64,000 nucleotides of DNA from Coix lacryma-jobi var. lacryma-jobi (taxonomy: Eukaryota > Streptophyta > Magnoliopsida > Poales > Poaceae): positions 47,013,528 through 47,077,527 of the forward strand of contig CM019823.1 in the NCBI GenBank assembly GCA_009763385.1, written 5' to 3'. A program made the position numbers and the translations under genes. How positions within the stretch are numbered: position 1 is the stretch's first letter; the number at the start of each line of letters is the position of its first letter. Positions 9,736 through 21,600 of this stretch are shown here, one piece after another. Below the pieces are notes generated by a model. The model made no database searches and was not told where the DNA came from. It was given only the letters and a program-made list of their open reading frames with translations.

Positions 9736-9814
9736 TATCTAATTAAGTTTTGAGCTGTGATTTTTGACAGGCCTATTCACCCCCCCCCCCCTCTAGGCCA
9801 CACAGGTCCTTACA

Positions 9815-12800
9815 TTGTCACACAAAAGTGGAATCTTATTTTCCTCACATCCGAAATCTTTTAGTGTTTGCTTCATCCAAAGTAGTTGGGCACAACAAGT
9901 GCCGAACGCCACACACTCAGCTTCGGCGGTGGATAGGGCAACACTATTTTGTTTCTTGGAACTCCATGACACCAAAGACCTTCCAATAAATTGGCAAGTC
10001 CCGGTAGTGCTCTTTCGATCTACTTTGCAACCGACATAGTCCGAATCGGAATAGCCAAGTAGATCAAAAGTGGAGCCCTTGGGATACCACAAGCCAATAT
10101 TAGGAGTGTGCACTAAGTATCGAAAGATTCTCTTAACGGCCATAATATGACATTCTTTCGGATTAGCTTGAAATCTTGCACACATGCACACACTAAGCAT
10201 AATATCAGGCCTAAATGCACAAAGGTAAAGCAATGAACCGATCATAGAGTGATATACCTTTTGGTCCACTGACTTACCATCCTCATTTAGATCAAGATGT
10301 CCATTGGTAGGCATGGGGGTCTTGATGGGTTTGGCCTTGTCCATTTCAAACTTCTTTAGCATATCTTGTATACTTGCTTTGACTGATGAACGTGCCATCC
10401 TTGAGTTGCTTGATTTGGAATCCAAGGAAATACTTCAACTCTCCCATCATGGACATCTCGAACCTTTTGGTCATGATCCTACTAAACTCCTCACAAAAGG
10501 TCACATTAGTACTACCAAATATTATGTCATCGACATATATTTGGCACACAAAAATATCATTATTGACTTTGCGAGTAAATAAAGTAGTGTCCACCTTCCC
10601 TATCTCAAAACCCTTTTTGAGTAGGAAGTCCTTAAGGCAATCATACCAAGCTCTAGGGGCTTGCTTGAGCCCATAGAGCGCCTTGTCGAGCTTGTAGACG
10701 TGGTTGGGGAATTTCGGATCCTCAAAACCCAGTGGTTGCTCCACGTACACCAGTTTGGAGAGGGGCCGTTGAGGAATGCACTTTTCACATCCATTTGGTA
10801 CAGCTTGAAATCATGGTGAGTACCAAAGGCAAGTAATATGCGAATTGACTCAAGCCTAGCTACGGGTGCATAGGTTTTCCCAAAGTCCAAACCTTCGATT
10901 TGGGTAAAACCTTGAGCCACCAACCGCGCTTTGTTCCTTGTAACCACGCCATGCTCGTCTTGCTTGTTGCGGAAGACCCACTTGGTTCCTATTACGTTTT
11001 GCTTGGGTCTTTCCACCAATGACCATACTTCATTGCAAGTGAAGTTGTTCAACTCTTCTTGCATGGCCATCACCCAATCCGGATCATCAAGTGCATCGTC
11101 CACCCTAAGAGGTTCCAAAGAGGAGACAAACAAGTAATGTTCACAAAAATTTGCTAAGCGTGAACGTGCCGTTACCCCACGACGTATGCTCCCCAGTATG
11201 TTGTCAATGGGATGATCCCGTTGAATCGTATGGTGCACTTTAGGATGTGGCACGAGTGATCTCCTTTGGATGGGTCCATCCTCATCATCTTCACCATACG
11301 AGTGAATGTCTTCATTTGCTTGTTGGCCATCATGTTGAGCTTGAGCTTGATCATCAAGTTGATGTTGTATTTGAACATCATTTGCATCTCCATCTATCGG
11401 AGTTGCGGAAGCTTTATCACGTGCATTCGAATGCACATGATGGACATTTGAATCTTGTGGAGAGTGCAATGGATCATCTTCATCATCTTGAATCTCAATA
11501 GGCCTCATGTCACTGGTTGCAAGCTTCTTGATTGCTTCGGATGGAGACATGTCATTACCTACAAGCTCATCATTGACTTGCTCCTTTTGGGAGCCGTCGG
11601 ATTCATCAAAAGTTACGTCTACCGTTAACTCAATAGTGTCGGTGGCATTATTGAATACGCGGTAGCCGTGTTCGTTAGTACCATAACCAAGTAGAAAGCC
11701 TTCGTGTACCTTAGGTGCAAACTTTGAACTTTTGGCCCTCTTGTTAAGTATGAAACACTTGCAGCCAAAAACTCGAAAGTAATGCACCTTTGGTTTGTTA
11801 CCGGTTAGAAGATCATATGGCGTCTTGTCCCTTAGCTTGTGGAGGTAGAGGCGGTTGATGGCATGACACGCGGTGTTCATCGCCTCCGCCCAAAAGCCAT
11901 GGGATGTCTTGTATTCATCCAACATAGATCTTGCGGCTTCAACAAGAGTTCTATTCTTCCTTTCCACAACCCCATTTTGTTGTGGGGTATATGGAAAGGA
12001 GAACTCATGTTTGATTCCTTCTTCATCAAGATATTCCTCTATGTTGGTGTTCCTAAACTCGGTCCCATTGTCGCTTCTCACTTTCTTGATCTTGAGCTCA
12101 AACTCATTTTGAGCCCTTCTAGCAAACTTCTTGAAGATGCCTTGTGTCTCACTTTTGTCTGCTAAAAAGAATACCTAAGTGAAACGAGAAAAGTCATCAA
12201 CAATAACGAAACCATATTTGTTACCGCCGATGCTTTGGTAAGCAATGGGTCCGATGAGGTCCATATGTAGTAGCTCCAATGGCCTTGTGGTTGACACGAC
12301 GTTCTTCATTGGATGCTTTGCTCCAACTTGCTTTCCGGCTTGGCATGCGCTGCAAATCCTATCTTTCTCAAACGAAACATTGGTTAGTCCAAGGATGTGC
12401 CCTTCCCTTTGAAGTTGGGCCAAGTTCCTCATCCCAACATGAGCTAGTCGGCGAAGCCAAAGCCAACTCATGCTAGATTTTGCCATTAGACATGTTGTAG
12501 GTTCTACCTTACTAGTTGAGAAGTCAACTAGGTAAAGTTTTCCCTTCAACACGCCTTTGAATGCAATAGAGGAATCCCTTCTTCTAGAGACGGTCACACC
12601 CTTATCCGTAAAGAGACAATCATAACCCATTTCACAAAGTTGAAAAACGGACAACAAATTGTAACTCAATGAATGCACAAGTAATACATTAGATATGGAA
12701 TTGTCAGTTGAGATAGCAATTTTACCCAAACCAAGCACTTCTCCTTTTCCATTGTCACCAAACACAATGTTGTTGCATGAGTCGTTGCTTGGTTGGAAGG

Positions 12801-12880
12801 AGGTGAACATTTCTTTTGCTGCGGTCATATGATTGGTGTATCCACTATCCAACACCCAACTTGATCCACCGGAGGCATAT
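9815..12880 (-). pseudogene. Pol of element B: protease, integrase, RT, RNase H (broken)
   Basis: From the 5' end: aspartic protease motif LDSGYTNHMT (the usual Cys of the family is Tyr here), the GAG-pre-integrase HHCC region (LAHVGMRNL ... CSACQAGKQ), the integrase catalytic core with MDLIGP, KVRSDNGTEF and NGVVERKNR (D, D, E all present), RT with LYQMDVKSAFLNG and YVDDIIFGS, and RNase H with GYSDSDY and ALSTAEAE. Breaks include a Trp to stop change after DDFSRFT near 12175, a frameshift between about 10600 and 10750 and another near 10380. The protein ends at CDN, where element A is inserted. Confidence 0.85.
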
Positions 12881-13169
12881 TCCTACAAAACAAGATTATG
12901 TTCTTGATTTAGGTACCCAAGTGAGATTGGGTCCTAGGGGGTTAGTCACATAAACTTTGGGCACCCAAACATTTCTCATAATCTCCCTCTTCTTGAGGGC
13001 ACCAACATACTTAACGACAATCTTGTCGTTTTCTCCCCAACAACACAAGTAGTCACATGTATAGCTTCTTGATATAGGCTTTTGTTGCTTGGGAACCTCC
13101 ACTTGCTTTTCCTTTTGATCTTACCATTAGCAAGTGGAGCCTTTGGATTGGCAATCTTGTTGGCCTTGT

Positions 13170-15370
13170 TCATAAGGCAAAGAGAGGAACCCCTTTGTTA
13201 AAGTTAACAAAAGGTACCTCATTGACTATCTTTCTTCCATTGGCCTTGCCACCATACCTATTGTACCCAATCCCATCTTTGATGGATGGGTGTCTTGCGG
13301 TCTTGAGGATGTCCTTTGGTTGTTCCATCTTACACTTGCAACCATTCCTCAAAATCATGGCCAACCATTGGATCTCTTTGCTCTTCTTCTCTAACTCAAC
13401 AATGTTAGTTGCACAAGCATTTATATCAACTTTATAACATCTATTGCAACCTTTACTTGTTGAAGCATTAGAGTTGCCGGAATCCTTAGGAGTAGTTGAA
13501 GAAGTACTACTCCAAAGAGTGTTGTAGCTTAGTTCAAGAGTTTGATATTTATCTTGAAAGCTTGTGAGGCTTTCTTGAACCAAGCTAACCTTACTCTTTA
13601 GATTAGCAATTGAGTCATTGCTCGTGGAACACTCCTTAGCCAACCTCTTGTTAGAGTCATTGGCTAAATATAGTTCCACGGTCAATTTCTCAACCTTCAA
13701 CTTCTCCTCGGCAAGAGAGGCTTCCAATGCAAGGTTCTTTTCTCTCTCTTGAGAGATCAAGTCCCCTTGAAAAACAAGACTCTCATTCGGACTTTCCAAT
13801 TTACTAAGCAATTTTAATATCTTTGGTCCACCTTTCTTACCAAACTTTCTTATGATGCTTAGTTCAAATTCATCCATGTCATCATCACTATATTCATCAC
13901 TAGAACAAGTAGGAGAGTGAGGTGATACCCTCTCATCCTTAGCCATGAAGCAATAATGAGTGATGTCATCCTCATCGTCGGTGAGGCCCTCGAACAAGCA
14001 TGATGAAGTGGTCGAGGTAGTCATGTTGGAGAAGGGGCTTGGAGAAGAGGCCTTGTGTATGGCGATGTTGGCCGCTCCCTTCTCTTTCTCCTTGCCCTTG
14101 CTCTTCTCTTCATCACTAGAGTCATCTTCGGAGAACCATTCTTCACCAAGATGAGCTTCACCACCTCTTCTTCTTCTTCGGTTCTTGTCATCACTCTTGC
14201 TAAACTTGTTCTTGTTCTTCTTTTGTGGACAATCAGCGATGAAATGATCGTCCGCACCACACTCATAACAGTTCCTCTTCTTTGAATTCTTGAAGTATCC
14301 ACCCTTGCCCTTCTTGTACATCTTCTTCCTCATGAGTCTTCTAAAATTCTTCACAAGGAGAGCAATCTCATCATCGGAATCGTTGCTCCCTTCACTTGAT
14401 GAATCATGTTGGGCCTTCCTTCCTTCTTCTTGGTTTGCCTTGAGAGCTACCACCTTCTTGTTGCTTGCTTCTTGATCTTCTAGAGCTTCATCATCCAAGA
14501 CTTCATGATGCTTTATTTTGGCAAGCATATCTCGGTCCCATGCTCTCATAGTTAGGTCTCTCCATGATGATTGATGCAAGGGTCTTGTTCTTCTTCCTAT
14601 AAGCTCTCAATAGCTTTCTTGTAGCTGAGTTGTCATCCCACTTGTTATCTCCAAGAGCTCTAATCTTGTTTATCAAGGTCATGAATCTATCGAACATTTG
14701 TTGAGTGGTTTCACCACTCTTGATAGTGAAGTTCTCGATCTTTCCTTGTAGAAGCTCAATGTTGCACTTCCTTACACTTGCATCACCCTCATATGATATC
14801 TTGAGAGTATCCCAAATCTTCTTGGCATATCGGGAATCCTTACACTTGCACCTTGTTACTTTCTTCGGGCTTAAGGCATGATAGAATCAATGATGCCGCT
14901 TGAGCATTTTGTTGAAACTCAATCACATCATTGTCGATGAACTCTTCGCCTTCAACATGACTTGGTCCATTCTCGACAATCTCCCAAGCTCTTGCGGCAA
15001 GAAGATGTAGCTTCATCTTGTGTTCCCAATCATTGTAGTTGATTCTATCGAAGGAGGGTGGTTTGCCGAGATTGACGCTAGGCAATTGAAAAACTTTGCC
15101 CATTTGGCTATAGTCATAAGGCATGTTAGAGAACTTCTTCTCTCTCTTGCCTTTCTCTTCATCTTCTTTCTTCTTATCTTCTTTGGGCTGTGGTGGATTC
15201 TCTCCACTTCCGGATGACTCGGCTTTGCTGCCCAAAGCTTGCTTCAAGCTTTCAATGTCATCCTTCATCTTTCTCATTTGATCTTTGAATTTCTTTGCTT
15301 GATCTTCTAGCAGCTGACTAGAAACCTTTTTGATAAGGTCATTGACTTCATCTTGACTTAGGGTCGACAT
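13170..15370 (-). pseudogene. Gag of element B (broken)
   Basis: The ATG at 15370 lies 40 bp after the primer binding site. The N terminus is a Lys/Glu/Gln-rich probable coiled coil (residues about 10-50), followed by the copia gag region with YNDWEHKMKLHLL. A frameshift near 14840 moves the reading to other frames (DRFMTLINKIRALG around 14650), and a further long segment runs 14579-13170. That segment has the nucleocapsid zinc knuckle CYECGADDHFIADC (CX2CX4HX4C) near 14250-14290, a long Ser/Asp/Glu-rich part and a predicted coiled coil (EREKNLALEASLAEEK). The link to the protease (12880-13170) is in yet another frame. Confidence 0.8.
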
Positions 15371-15409
15371 GATTATCCCTTATGCGGTGAAGCGCTAACA
15401 CAAGGGTTA

Positions 15410-15422
15410 GGCTTTGATACCA
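15410..15422 (-). other. Primer binding site of element B
   Basis: On the minus strand TGGTATCAAAGCC lies two bases after the 5' LTR. It matches the 3' end of initiator tRNA-Met (TGGTATCAGAGC) except for one change, which is the usual primer of copia elements. Confidence 0.8.
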
Positions 15423-15424
15423 AT

Positions 15425-17426
15425 TGAAAGGATCTAATCAGCCTAGAGGGGGGTGAATAGGTGATTTTTGACAATCTGAAACTTCACAAACTAGAATTCG
15501 TAGTTAGATAATAACGGATGTTGCCGGTTTGTTTGGGTAGGTACTACCGGGTGTAACACACCGGTACTACCGACACAAACAAACGACACTACCAGAATCC
15601 TAAAAGGAGACTACAAATCCAATATATGTGAGCTATGAAAGTAATACAAGAATATGCCCCACTTCCCTAAGTATGATAGATAGCGAATCTAGCCTTACCA
15701 AACCTTGGTTGCTTTCCACAGTGTGGATCGAGCCTTCTCAACCTAAGAAAGAGATAGGGAGAGGAAGAACACGAAGAACACAAGCAATATGCAAAGTAGA
15801 GACAATCAACAAGCACACGGGACATAGCAATTTATCCCGAGGTTCGGCCAATCCACTAAGGAGTGCCTACGTCCTCGTTGTTGAGGTGACCACAAAGGTC
15901 GGAGTCTCTTTCACCTCCTTGCCTCACTCAAGCAACCACAAAGGCTACTAGAGTTTCTCTACTAGGAATCACAGGGGAAATACAAACACTTCGGGGAGCC
16001 CTCACAAATGAATCAATACGGGCTACCACGAAGAACACCTAACCGGCTAGGGTTCAAAGAACCCAAGAGTAATGGACACAAACAAAGCCGGCTAGATGGA
16101 AACCAAGTGCTCAAGACGTAGATCGAAGCTTCCCACTCTCTAATCTCACTCCCCTAGCTCAAATCTTGCAAAGGAATGGATCTTGGAGCAAAGGGGGAGA
16201 GAGAGGGAAGAAGTCAATGCTTGGAAGCTCTTTTGTCTGAAGTTAGGTCGCAATAAGTGAGTGGAATGAGTGGGTAACGGTCAAAAGAGAAGAGGGGAGC
16301 TATTTATATTCCCTCAGTCCCGAGGCTGGTCGGTAGTACCGACCACCCATGGTTGGTAGTACTGACCAGTCACTAACCGTTGCACAGATCTGGATCTGAC
16401 CTAAAACCAGCTACCGGCCTCAGGTCGGTACCACCAAGGATCGGTAGTACCGGCCTTATGGCGGTACTACCGCCAAGCCAAAACGGCCGCAAACAGAGAG
16501 CTCCGCAGAATGAGACTTGGTCCCTCGATTACTACCGACCAGGGTCGGTACCATCGAGGGTCGGTAGTACCGACTCTATGGCGGTACTACCGCTAAGTCA
16601 AAATCGAGCCAACACAGAGAGCCCTGCAAATCTGCCTTACTACCGGCTTGGGTCGGTACCACCGAGGGTCGGTAGTACCGACCTTATGGCGGTACTACCA
16701 CCAAGCCATTTTGAGTCAATACAGAGAGCTCCGCAAACTTTCCTAACTACCGGCTTGGGTCGGTACCACCGAGGGTCGGTAGTACCGACCTTATGGCGGT
16801 ACTACCGCCAAGCCATTTTGAGCGCGAACAGAGAGGTCTGCAGAAACACCTTCCTACCGACCAGGGTCGGTACCACCGAGGGTCGGTAGTACCGACCTTA
16901 TGGCGGTACTACCGCCAAGTCATTTTTGAGTCTACACAGAGAGAGTGTTAAAATGGTCTGGGTGGGCGGTACTACCGACAAGATGGCGGTACTACCGCCA
17001 GTTCAAAATGAACTCTACCCAGAGAGCATTGCGCGCTGCAGCCATGGTCGGTGCTACCGACCACCCATGGTCGGTACTACCGACCACACAGATTTACCTT
17101 TATGTGTTCGTGATCGTGCGGTGTCTCTCAAGCAAACTAAAGTTAGTCGAATTGAGCACTTTTCTTCACATCTAGCCAACCTAATTTGTGACCCTCTGGA
17201 TAGTCCGGCTTACCTATAACTCAAGTTTAAAAACAAACTTTCAAACCACCACTCGAGCTAGGTATTTTTATGTCCAAAAGTATCCAACGTGCTTTGTTCA
17301 CGAGATTACAACATTTCAAATCTTTCTAGGACTAACACCTGCATATATGCTTTTATAAATCCGTTAGTCCCTAATTTAATTGTCATTAATTAGCCAAAAT
17401 CCACATAGGGGGCGAATGCACTTTCA
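15425..17426 (-). repeat. 5' LTR of element B (2.0 kb)
   Basis: Ends are TGAAAG...CTTTCA on the minus strand, followed by the primer binding site. The start (TGAAAGTGCATTCGCCCCC) and the end (CACCCCCCTCTAGGC) are typical of grass Sirevirus LTRs. It belongs to another family than A, C and D: it is longer and has a different palindrome core. Confidence 0.9.
16424..17092. repeat. Tandem repeat of about 107 bp carrying palindromes (LTR of B)
   Basis: Five to six units start near 16424, 16541, 16650, 16757, 16864 and 16964. Each unit holds GGTCGGTAGTACCGACC (a 17-base odd-centred palindrome), GGCGGTACTACCGCC (15 bases) and GGTCGGTACCACCGA, then a variable part with ACAGAGAG. Central units are almost identical, outer ones diverged. 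Confidence 0.85.
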
Positions 17427-18669
17427 TGACAAAAGCGAAGGTAAAATCACAATTGAACTTAAAAACAACGATAAGGACGCGATAGCCCCAATATAATATA
17501 CACCAAAAACTATTACGAATCTTAAAGTAGAAAACATTTACACGAGTTTCTTATAACATGATGAGTTGTGTAGAACCTCCATATTTTATTAGCTTGCCAC
17601 GCATAGATTTACTTAAAGATTAGCAGAAAGTTCGAGATCCGATGGTACGGTCCGGAGCCCGATTTTTTGGCCCGGCCCAAAACCCACATCGGACCGGACC
17701 TAGGCCATACCCTCGGCCTGCCTGACTCGAAATATATATAAATGGAAATATAAATATAAATAAATAAATATAAATATGTATAAAAATATATTTATAAATG
17801 TATATATATATATATATTTTACTGGCAGGCTTGTTGGGCCCGCGGGCCTTCGGGCCGGCCCAAGACCCGATCAGACCGTGCCTAAGCCGATGGGGTGGCT
17901 CGGCCCGATCGGGTCGTGCCTAGCCGGGGCCTGGGCCGGGTGGCCCGGTTGCTCACCTTTAGATTTACTGCATGCAGAAAAAAGGGAGTCCATAATATTT
18001 AATATTTACTGTTGTGTAGATGGACAGCCAACATATTTATTTCACTAATTCAATATACTACTAGTTTGGTACAGCTATCCCTAGTAAAGAAGTACTAATA
18101 CATATCGACAATATTCCTATCTGTCAGCATTACTATGCTCAACAGAAAGACGTTGCAAGTAGTAGGGAAATGCAAATTGACTACGGAAATATACTTCGCC
18201 CACGTTTTTTCCTGGCTGTGTAATAATACATATAATATGATATAATGATATACTAGTATAGTGTGTTCTCCCTGGCTCATCTCTCCAGTCTCGCTAACCC
18301 TCCCCGGCCTACTGTACTTCTCCCTCTTTTCCAAGACAGTAAGCATCAGATTTTTCCCACGGTATGTGCATTCACTAATCTTGCCAGACTATAGTGCCGC
18401 AATCTGAGTTTTTGCATTGTTGGCTCTTTTCCCTAGAAATTCTCAGGATTTTGTTGGAGCTGCAGCTATAGCTGTGCGTGCATCTATGGCCATTCACTCT
18501 ATTTTGATACTTTCTGTTGGAATGGGTTCTTTTTTGGGTGGGGTGTGTGAAGAAGGACTGAAGGAGGTAGGAGAGTGGGTTCCATTCGGTGGGGATCGGA
18601 TTTCTACTTCTGCTATATATGGCCTTTGCAAATTTCTAGCATGTCGCAGGAACGACTACGTATAGATAT
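17427..18669. other. Intergenic, with GC-rich and AT-rich repeats
   Basis: No gene is seen. At 17640-17960 a dyad-rich stretch built of GGCCCGGCCC and CGGGCC words surrounds an AT microsatellite (17696-17818, runs of ATAA and TA); it looks like a non-autonomous transposon or repeat of unknown type. 18300-18669 may include the promoter and 5' UTR of the DUF789 gene, but no TATA box or start site can be fixed. Confidence 0.4.
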
Positions 18670-21600
18670 ATGTCCAGCTCTCCTGGTGTGATTCTGAGTG
18701 CCGGTCTGCAGATATATATGCCGCCAGGAGGAAGTAGTAGTACCCCTGGAAACGTTGTTGATGGGGATGTGCTGCCAAGGAGACGTCGCTGCCGCACATT
18801 ATTCCAGCGTTTCACGGAGAAGACGAACCCTGCCAATTTACAGTTTGTACGTGCAATAAACCTTGGGACGATATATATGTTACAGTAAGCCATAGACATA
18901 ATATGGTCTTATTATCTTATATAGTTTATTTGTTTATTGGGATGTTGCAGAAACGTCAAATAGCTGCAGTTGAGGCCAGGCAGGAACAACGACGACAGGA
19001 ACAGATGTACGGTTATATTCTTTTCTATATTTTTACTAGCCCTTTTCATGATGAATTAGGTTCAAAATGTTTTCATGAACAACTACCAGCATTGTGCCCG
19101 CATATGGTTTATATTACAGTTGCAGCCCTATAATCACCAAATGTAGAATTGTGTCCTGATGCGCCTATATCCGATAAAAGTTTCCATGGAGTGAGTTTTC
19201 AACCCTAGTACATAATAATTGACCCTTGTTTACACTATGTTGTTTAGAGTTATCCACGTTCCAGTCAAAATAAAACATACTCCCTCCGTGTAGGAAATAG
19301 ATAACATTTTGGACATGATTTTAGTCAAATATTGGGAATATAAATCATGAATAATTTTGAAGTTGTTAAGTTTAAAAATATAAAAACCATATAAATGGAT
19401 TTATCTTCAAAAATACTTTCCTAAAATTATACATATGTCATTTTTTTAATAAATATTTTTTTTAGTATAAAGAGAGTCAAAGTTGTACTTTGGAGACCGA
19501 TGTCCAAAATATCATCTATTTCTTATACAGAGAGAGTAATTATATCTCTTATCTAACAGAAATCTATCGTTTGTCAACACGGCAAATAATCATTTTAATG
19601 TTGCTAATTAATTCAGCGATGTGTAATGTGATTTCATTCAAGCATAGATGGAGTAAATCGATTGTAACATTATGTCAAATGGCGAGTTAATCGGCTCCTC
19701 CTGTCAAAAGCATGGTCCATTTTCTGGGTTCTAGCTAGTTATTGATGTGATTTCATTCAACCATAGATGGAGTAAATAGATTGTGACATTAATTATGTCA
19801 AATAGCAAGTCAACCGGTCAAAAGCATGGTCCCTTTCTGGGTTCTAGCTAGTTATTGAATTCCGAACAAAATGATCTACCTGTTTTATTATGTTATTCAC
19901 TAAAATGCTTTTATGCATTGGTAGAGTTCGGAGCATTGCACTACCGGAAAACTAATCTTTGCCGAATGCCTCCCACTTTGCCGAGTGTTTTTTTTCAAGC
20001 AAAAAGCTTCTTTGCCGAGTGCCAAATAAAAACACTCGACAAAGAATTTTTTTGTCGAGTACCAGAAAAAACACTCGGCAAAGAAATTCTTTACCGAGTG
20101 TGCTGAGTGTTTTTTTCTGGCACAGTGTTTTTTACACTCGGCAAAGCCAATTTTCAAATCACATTTTGACGCAGTAAATTAATCCAAATAAAAAAAATCA
20201 ACTACAAAGTTGTTTAACTTATCAAGATGAATAATTTTTGTTTTGGTGATTTTTTTCATTTGACAAACTTAAAATAAATTTGTTCACAAATCTTACATAT
20301 CTCTCCGGTAGTTTACGAAGCTACAAGAGTGATATATAATGTTTGTGAATAATATTATAACCACAATGTCGGATGCACAAATGGTCAAACAACCAAAATA
20401 AACTTTATATATCTTGACAAGTTATAAAAGTTTATAGTTGATAACTTTTAAATTTGAAGTCCTCTAGTTATGCAAAATTGCGTCCGAATTTGAAAAAATT
20501 AAAATTCGAATTTTCCAAAAGACCTCAGATGGAGAAATAACCAAAATAAAATTTGTAGATCTCAAAAAGTTATGAAACTTTATAGTTGACAACTTTTTGA
20601 TTTGAAATCATCTTGTCTTGCAAAACTGTATTTGAATTTAAAAATTTTGAAATTTGAATTTTTAAAAATACCTCAGATGGAGAAACGGTCAAAATAAAAG
20701 TTGTAGATCTCAAAAAGTTATGAAACTTTGTAGTTGACAACTTTTTGATTTGAAATCATCTTGTCAGCGAAAACTACATTTCAAATTGTCAAATTTGAAA
20801 TTCAAATTTTTATAAACAACCTAGAATGAAAAAAATACCAAAATAAAAGTTGTAGATCTCAAAAATTTAGAAAACTTTGCAGTTGACAACTTTTTGATTT
20901 GAATTTATTTAGGACCTAAAATAAGCAAATTACACTCAGTTTACTATAATATATGGAGAACTGAAACGGAGATGGAACGTATGTAAGTGTGTAGTGTAGT
21001 GTAGTGGTAGAGGAGACTTCGTGCGAGCTAGAGGTCGTGAGTTTGAATTCTGCTAGCTGCGTTAAACAAAATTGCACGAAAAATGGTATGACTTGCGATT
21101 TCGACGGAAATGGGCAGGTGCTGCCTAGTGGGCCCACCCCCAATTAAATAAAAAAATCTATATTTTTTTGGATTTTTTCTTTGCTGAGTGCTTTTCTTTG
21201 TCGAGTGTCACCTCGGCACTCGACAAAGCCTGCCCGATAAAAGACACTCGGCAAAGAGTCCTTTGTCGTTAATTTCTTCGCCGAGTGTTCTTTACCGAGT
21301 ATGGCACTCAGCAAAGCCTTTGCCGAGTGTATTTAAGGCTTTGTCGAGTGCCTCAAGCACTCGGCAAAGAAGTGATTTGTTATAGTGTTGACCACTAAGA
21401 TCCCTATTTATCAAAATACCCATGCCTGAATATATTTAAATTGAATTCTACTTATTAAATATTCATGCAGTACCCCATGCCTGAATATATTTAAATTGAC
21501 TTCTACTTATTAGCATGACACAGGGTACATGCATTACAGAAACATAACACTTCCATAAAAACATCAATATTGGCCACTATGAAACAAACTAACATAAGTG

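Larger units (their letters stand above)
4677..9814 (+). mobile_element. Sirevirus-like copia element A (3' part)
   Basis: The order is pol 3' end, intergenic leader, env-like ORF, repeated polypurine tracts and 3' LTR, as known for the Sirevirus lineage of Ty1/copia elements. The left part is lost in gap 1. The right end, CTTACA at 9814, is directly followed by the RNase H sequence of element B (on the minus strand), so A inserted into B. The B sequence at the junction is TTGTC, the expected target duplication, but the left flank is not available to confirm it. Elements C and D belong to the same family. Confidence 0.85.
8536..9814 (+). repeat. 3' LTR of element A
   Basis: The 1279 bp LTR has ends TGTAAG...CTTACA, lies directly after a polypurine tract, and aligns with 41760-43011 and 46207-47442 in reverse orientation. 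It contains clusters A4 and A5 and the tail words CACCCCCC and CTCTAGGCC typical of copia LTR 3' ends. A run of twelve C near 9780-9791 is unusual. Confidence 0.9.
9815..17426 (-). mobile_element. Sirevirus-like copia element B (5' LTR to RNase H, decayed)
   Basis: Read on the minus strand, the order is 5' LTR (17426-15425), primer binding site, gag with zinc knuckle, protease, integrase, reverse transcriptase and RNase H, then the sequence stops at 9815 where element A begins. The 3' end, any env-like gene and the 3' LTR are therefore missing or in gap 1. TGACA after 17426 is the likely 5 bp target duplication on this side. Several frameshifts and stops show that it is older than A. Confidence 0.85.

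Noticed and set aside
16424..17092. CRISPR-like repeat-spacer array
   Set aside because: The repeats lie inside an LTR of a plant retrotransposon, the units are contiguous 107 bp tandems with variable borders, and no cas genes exist here.
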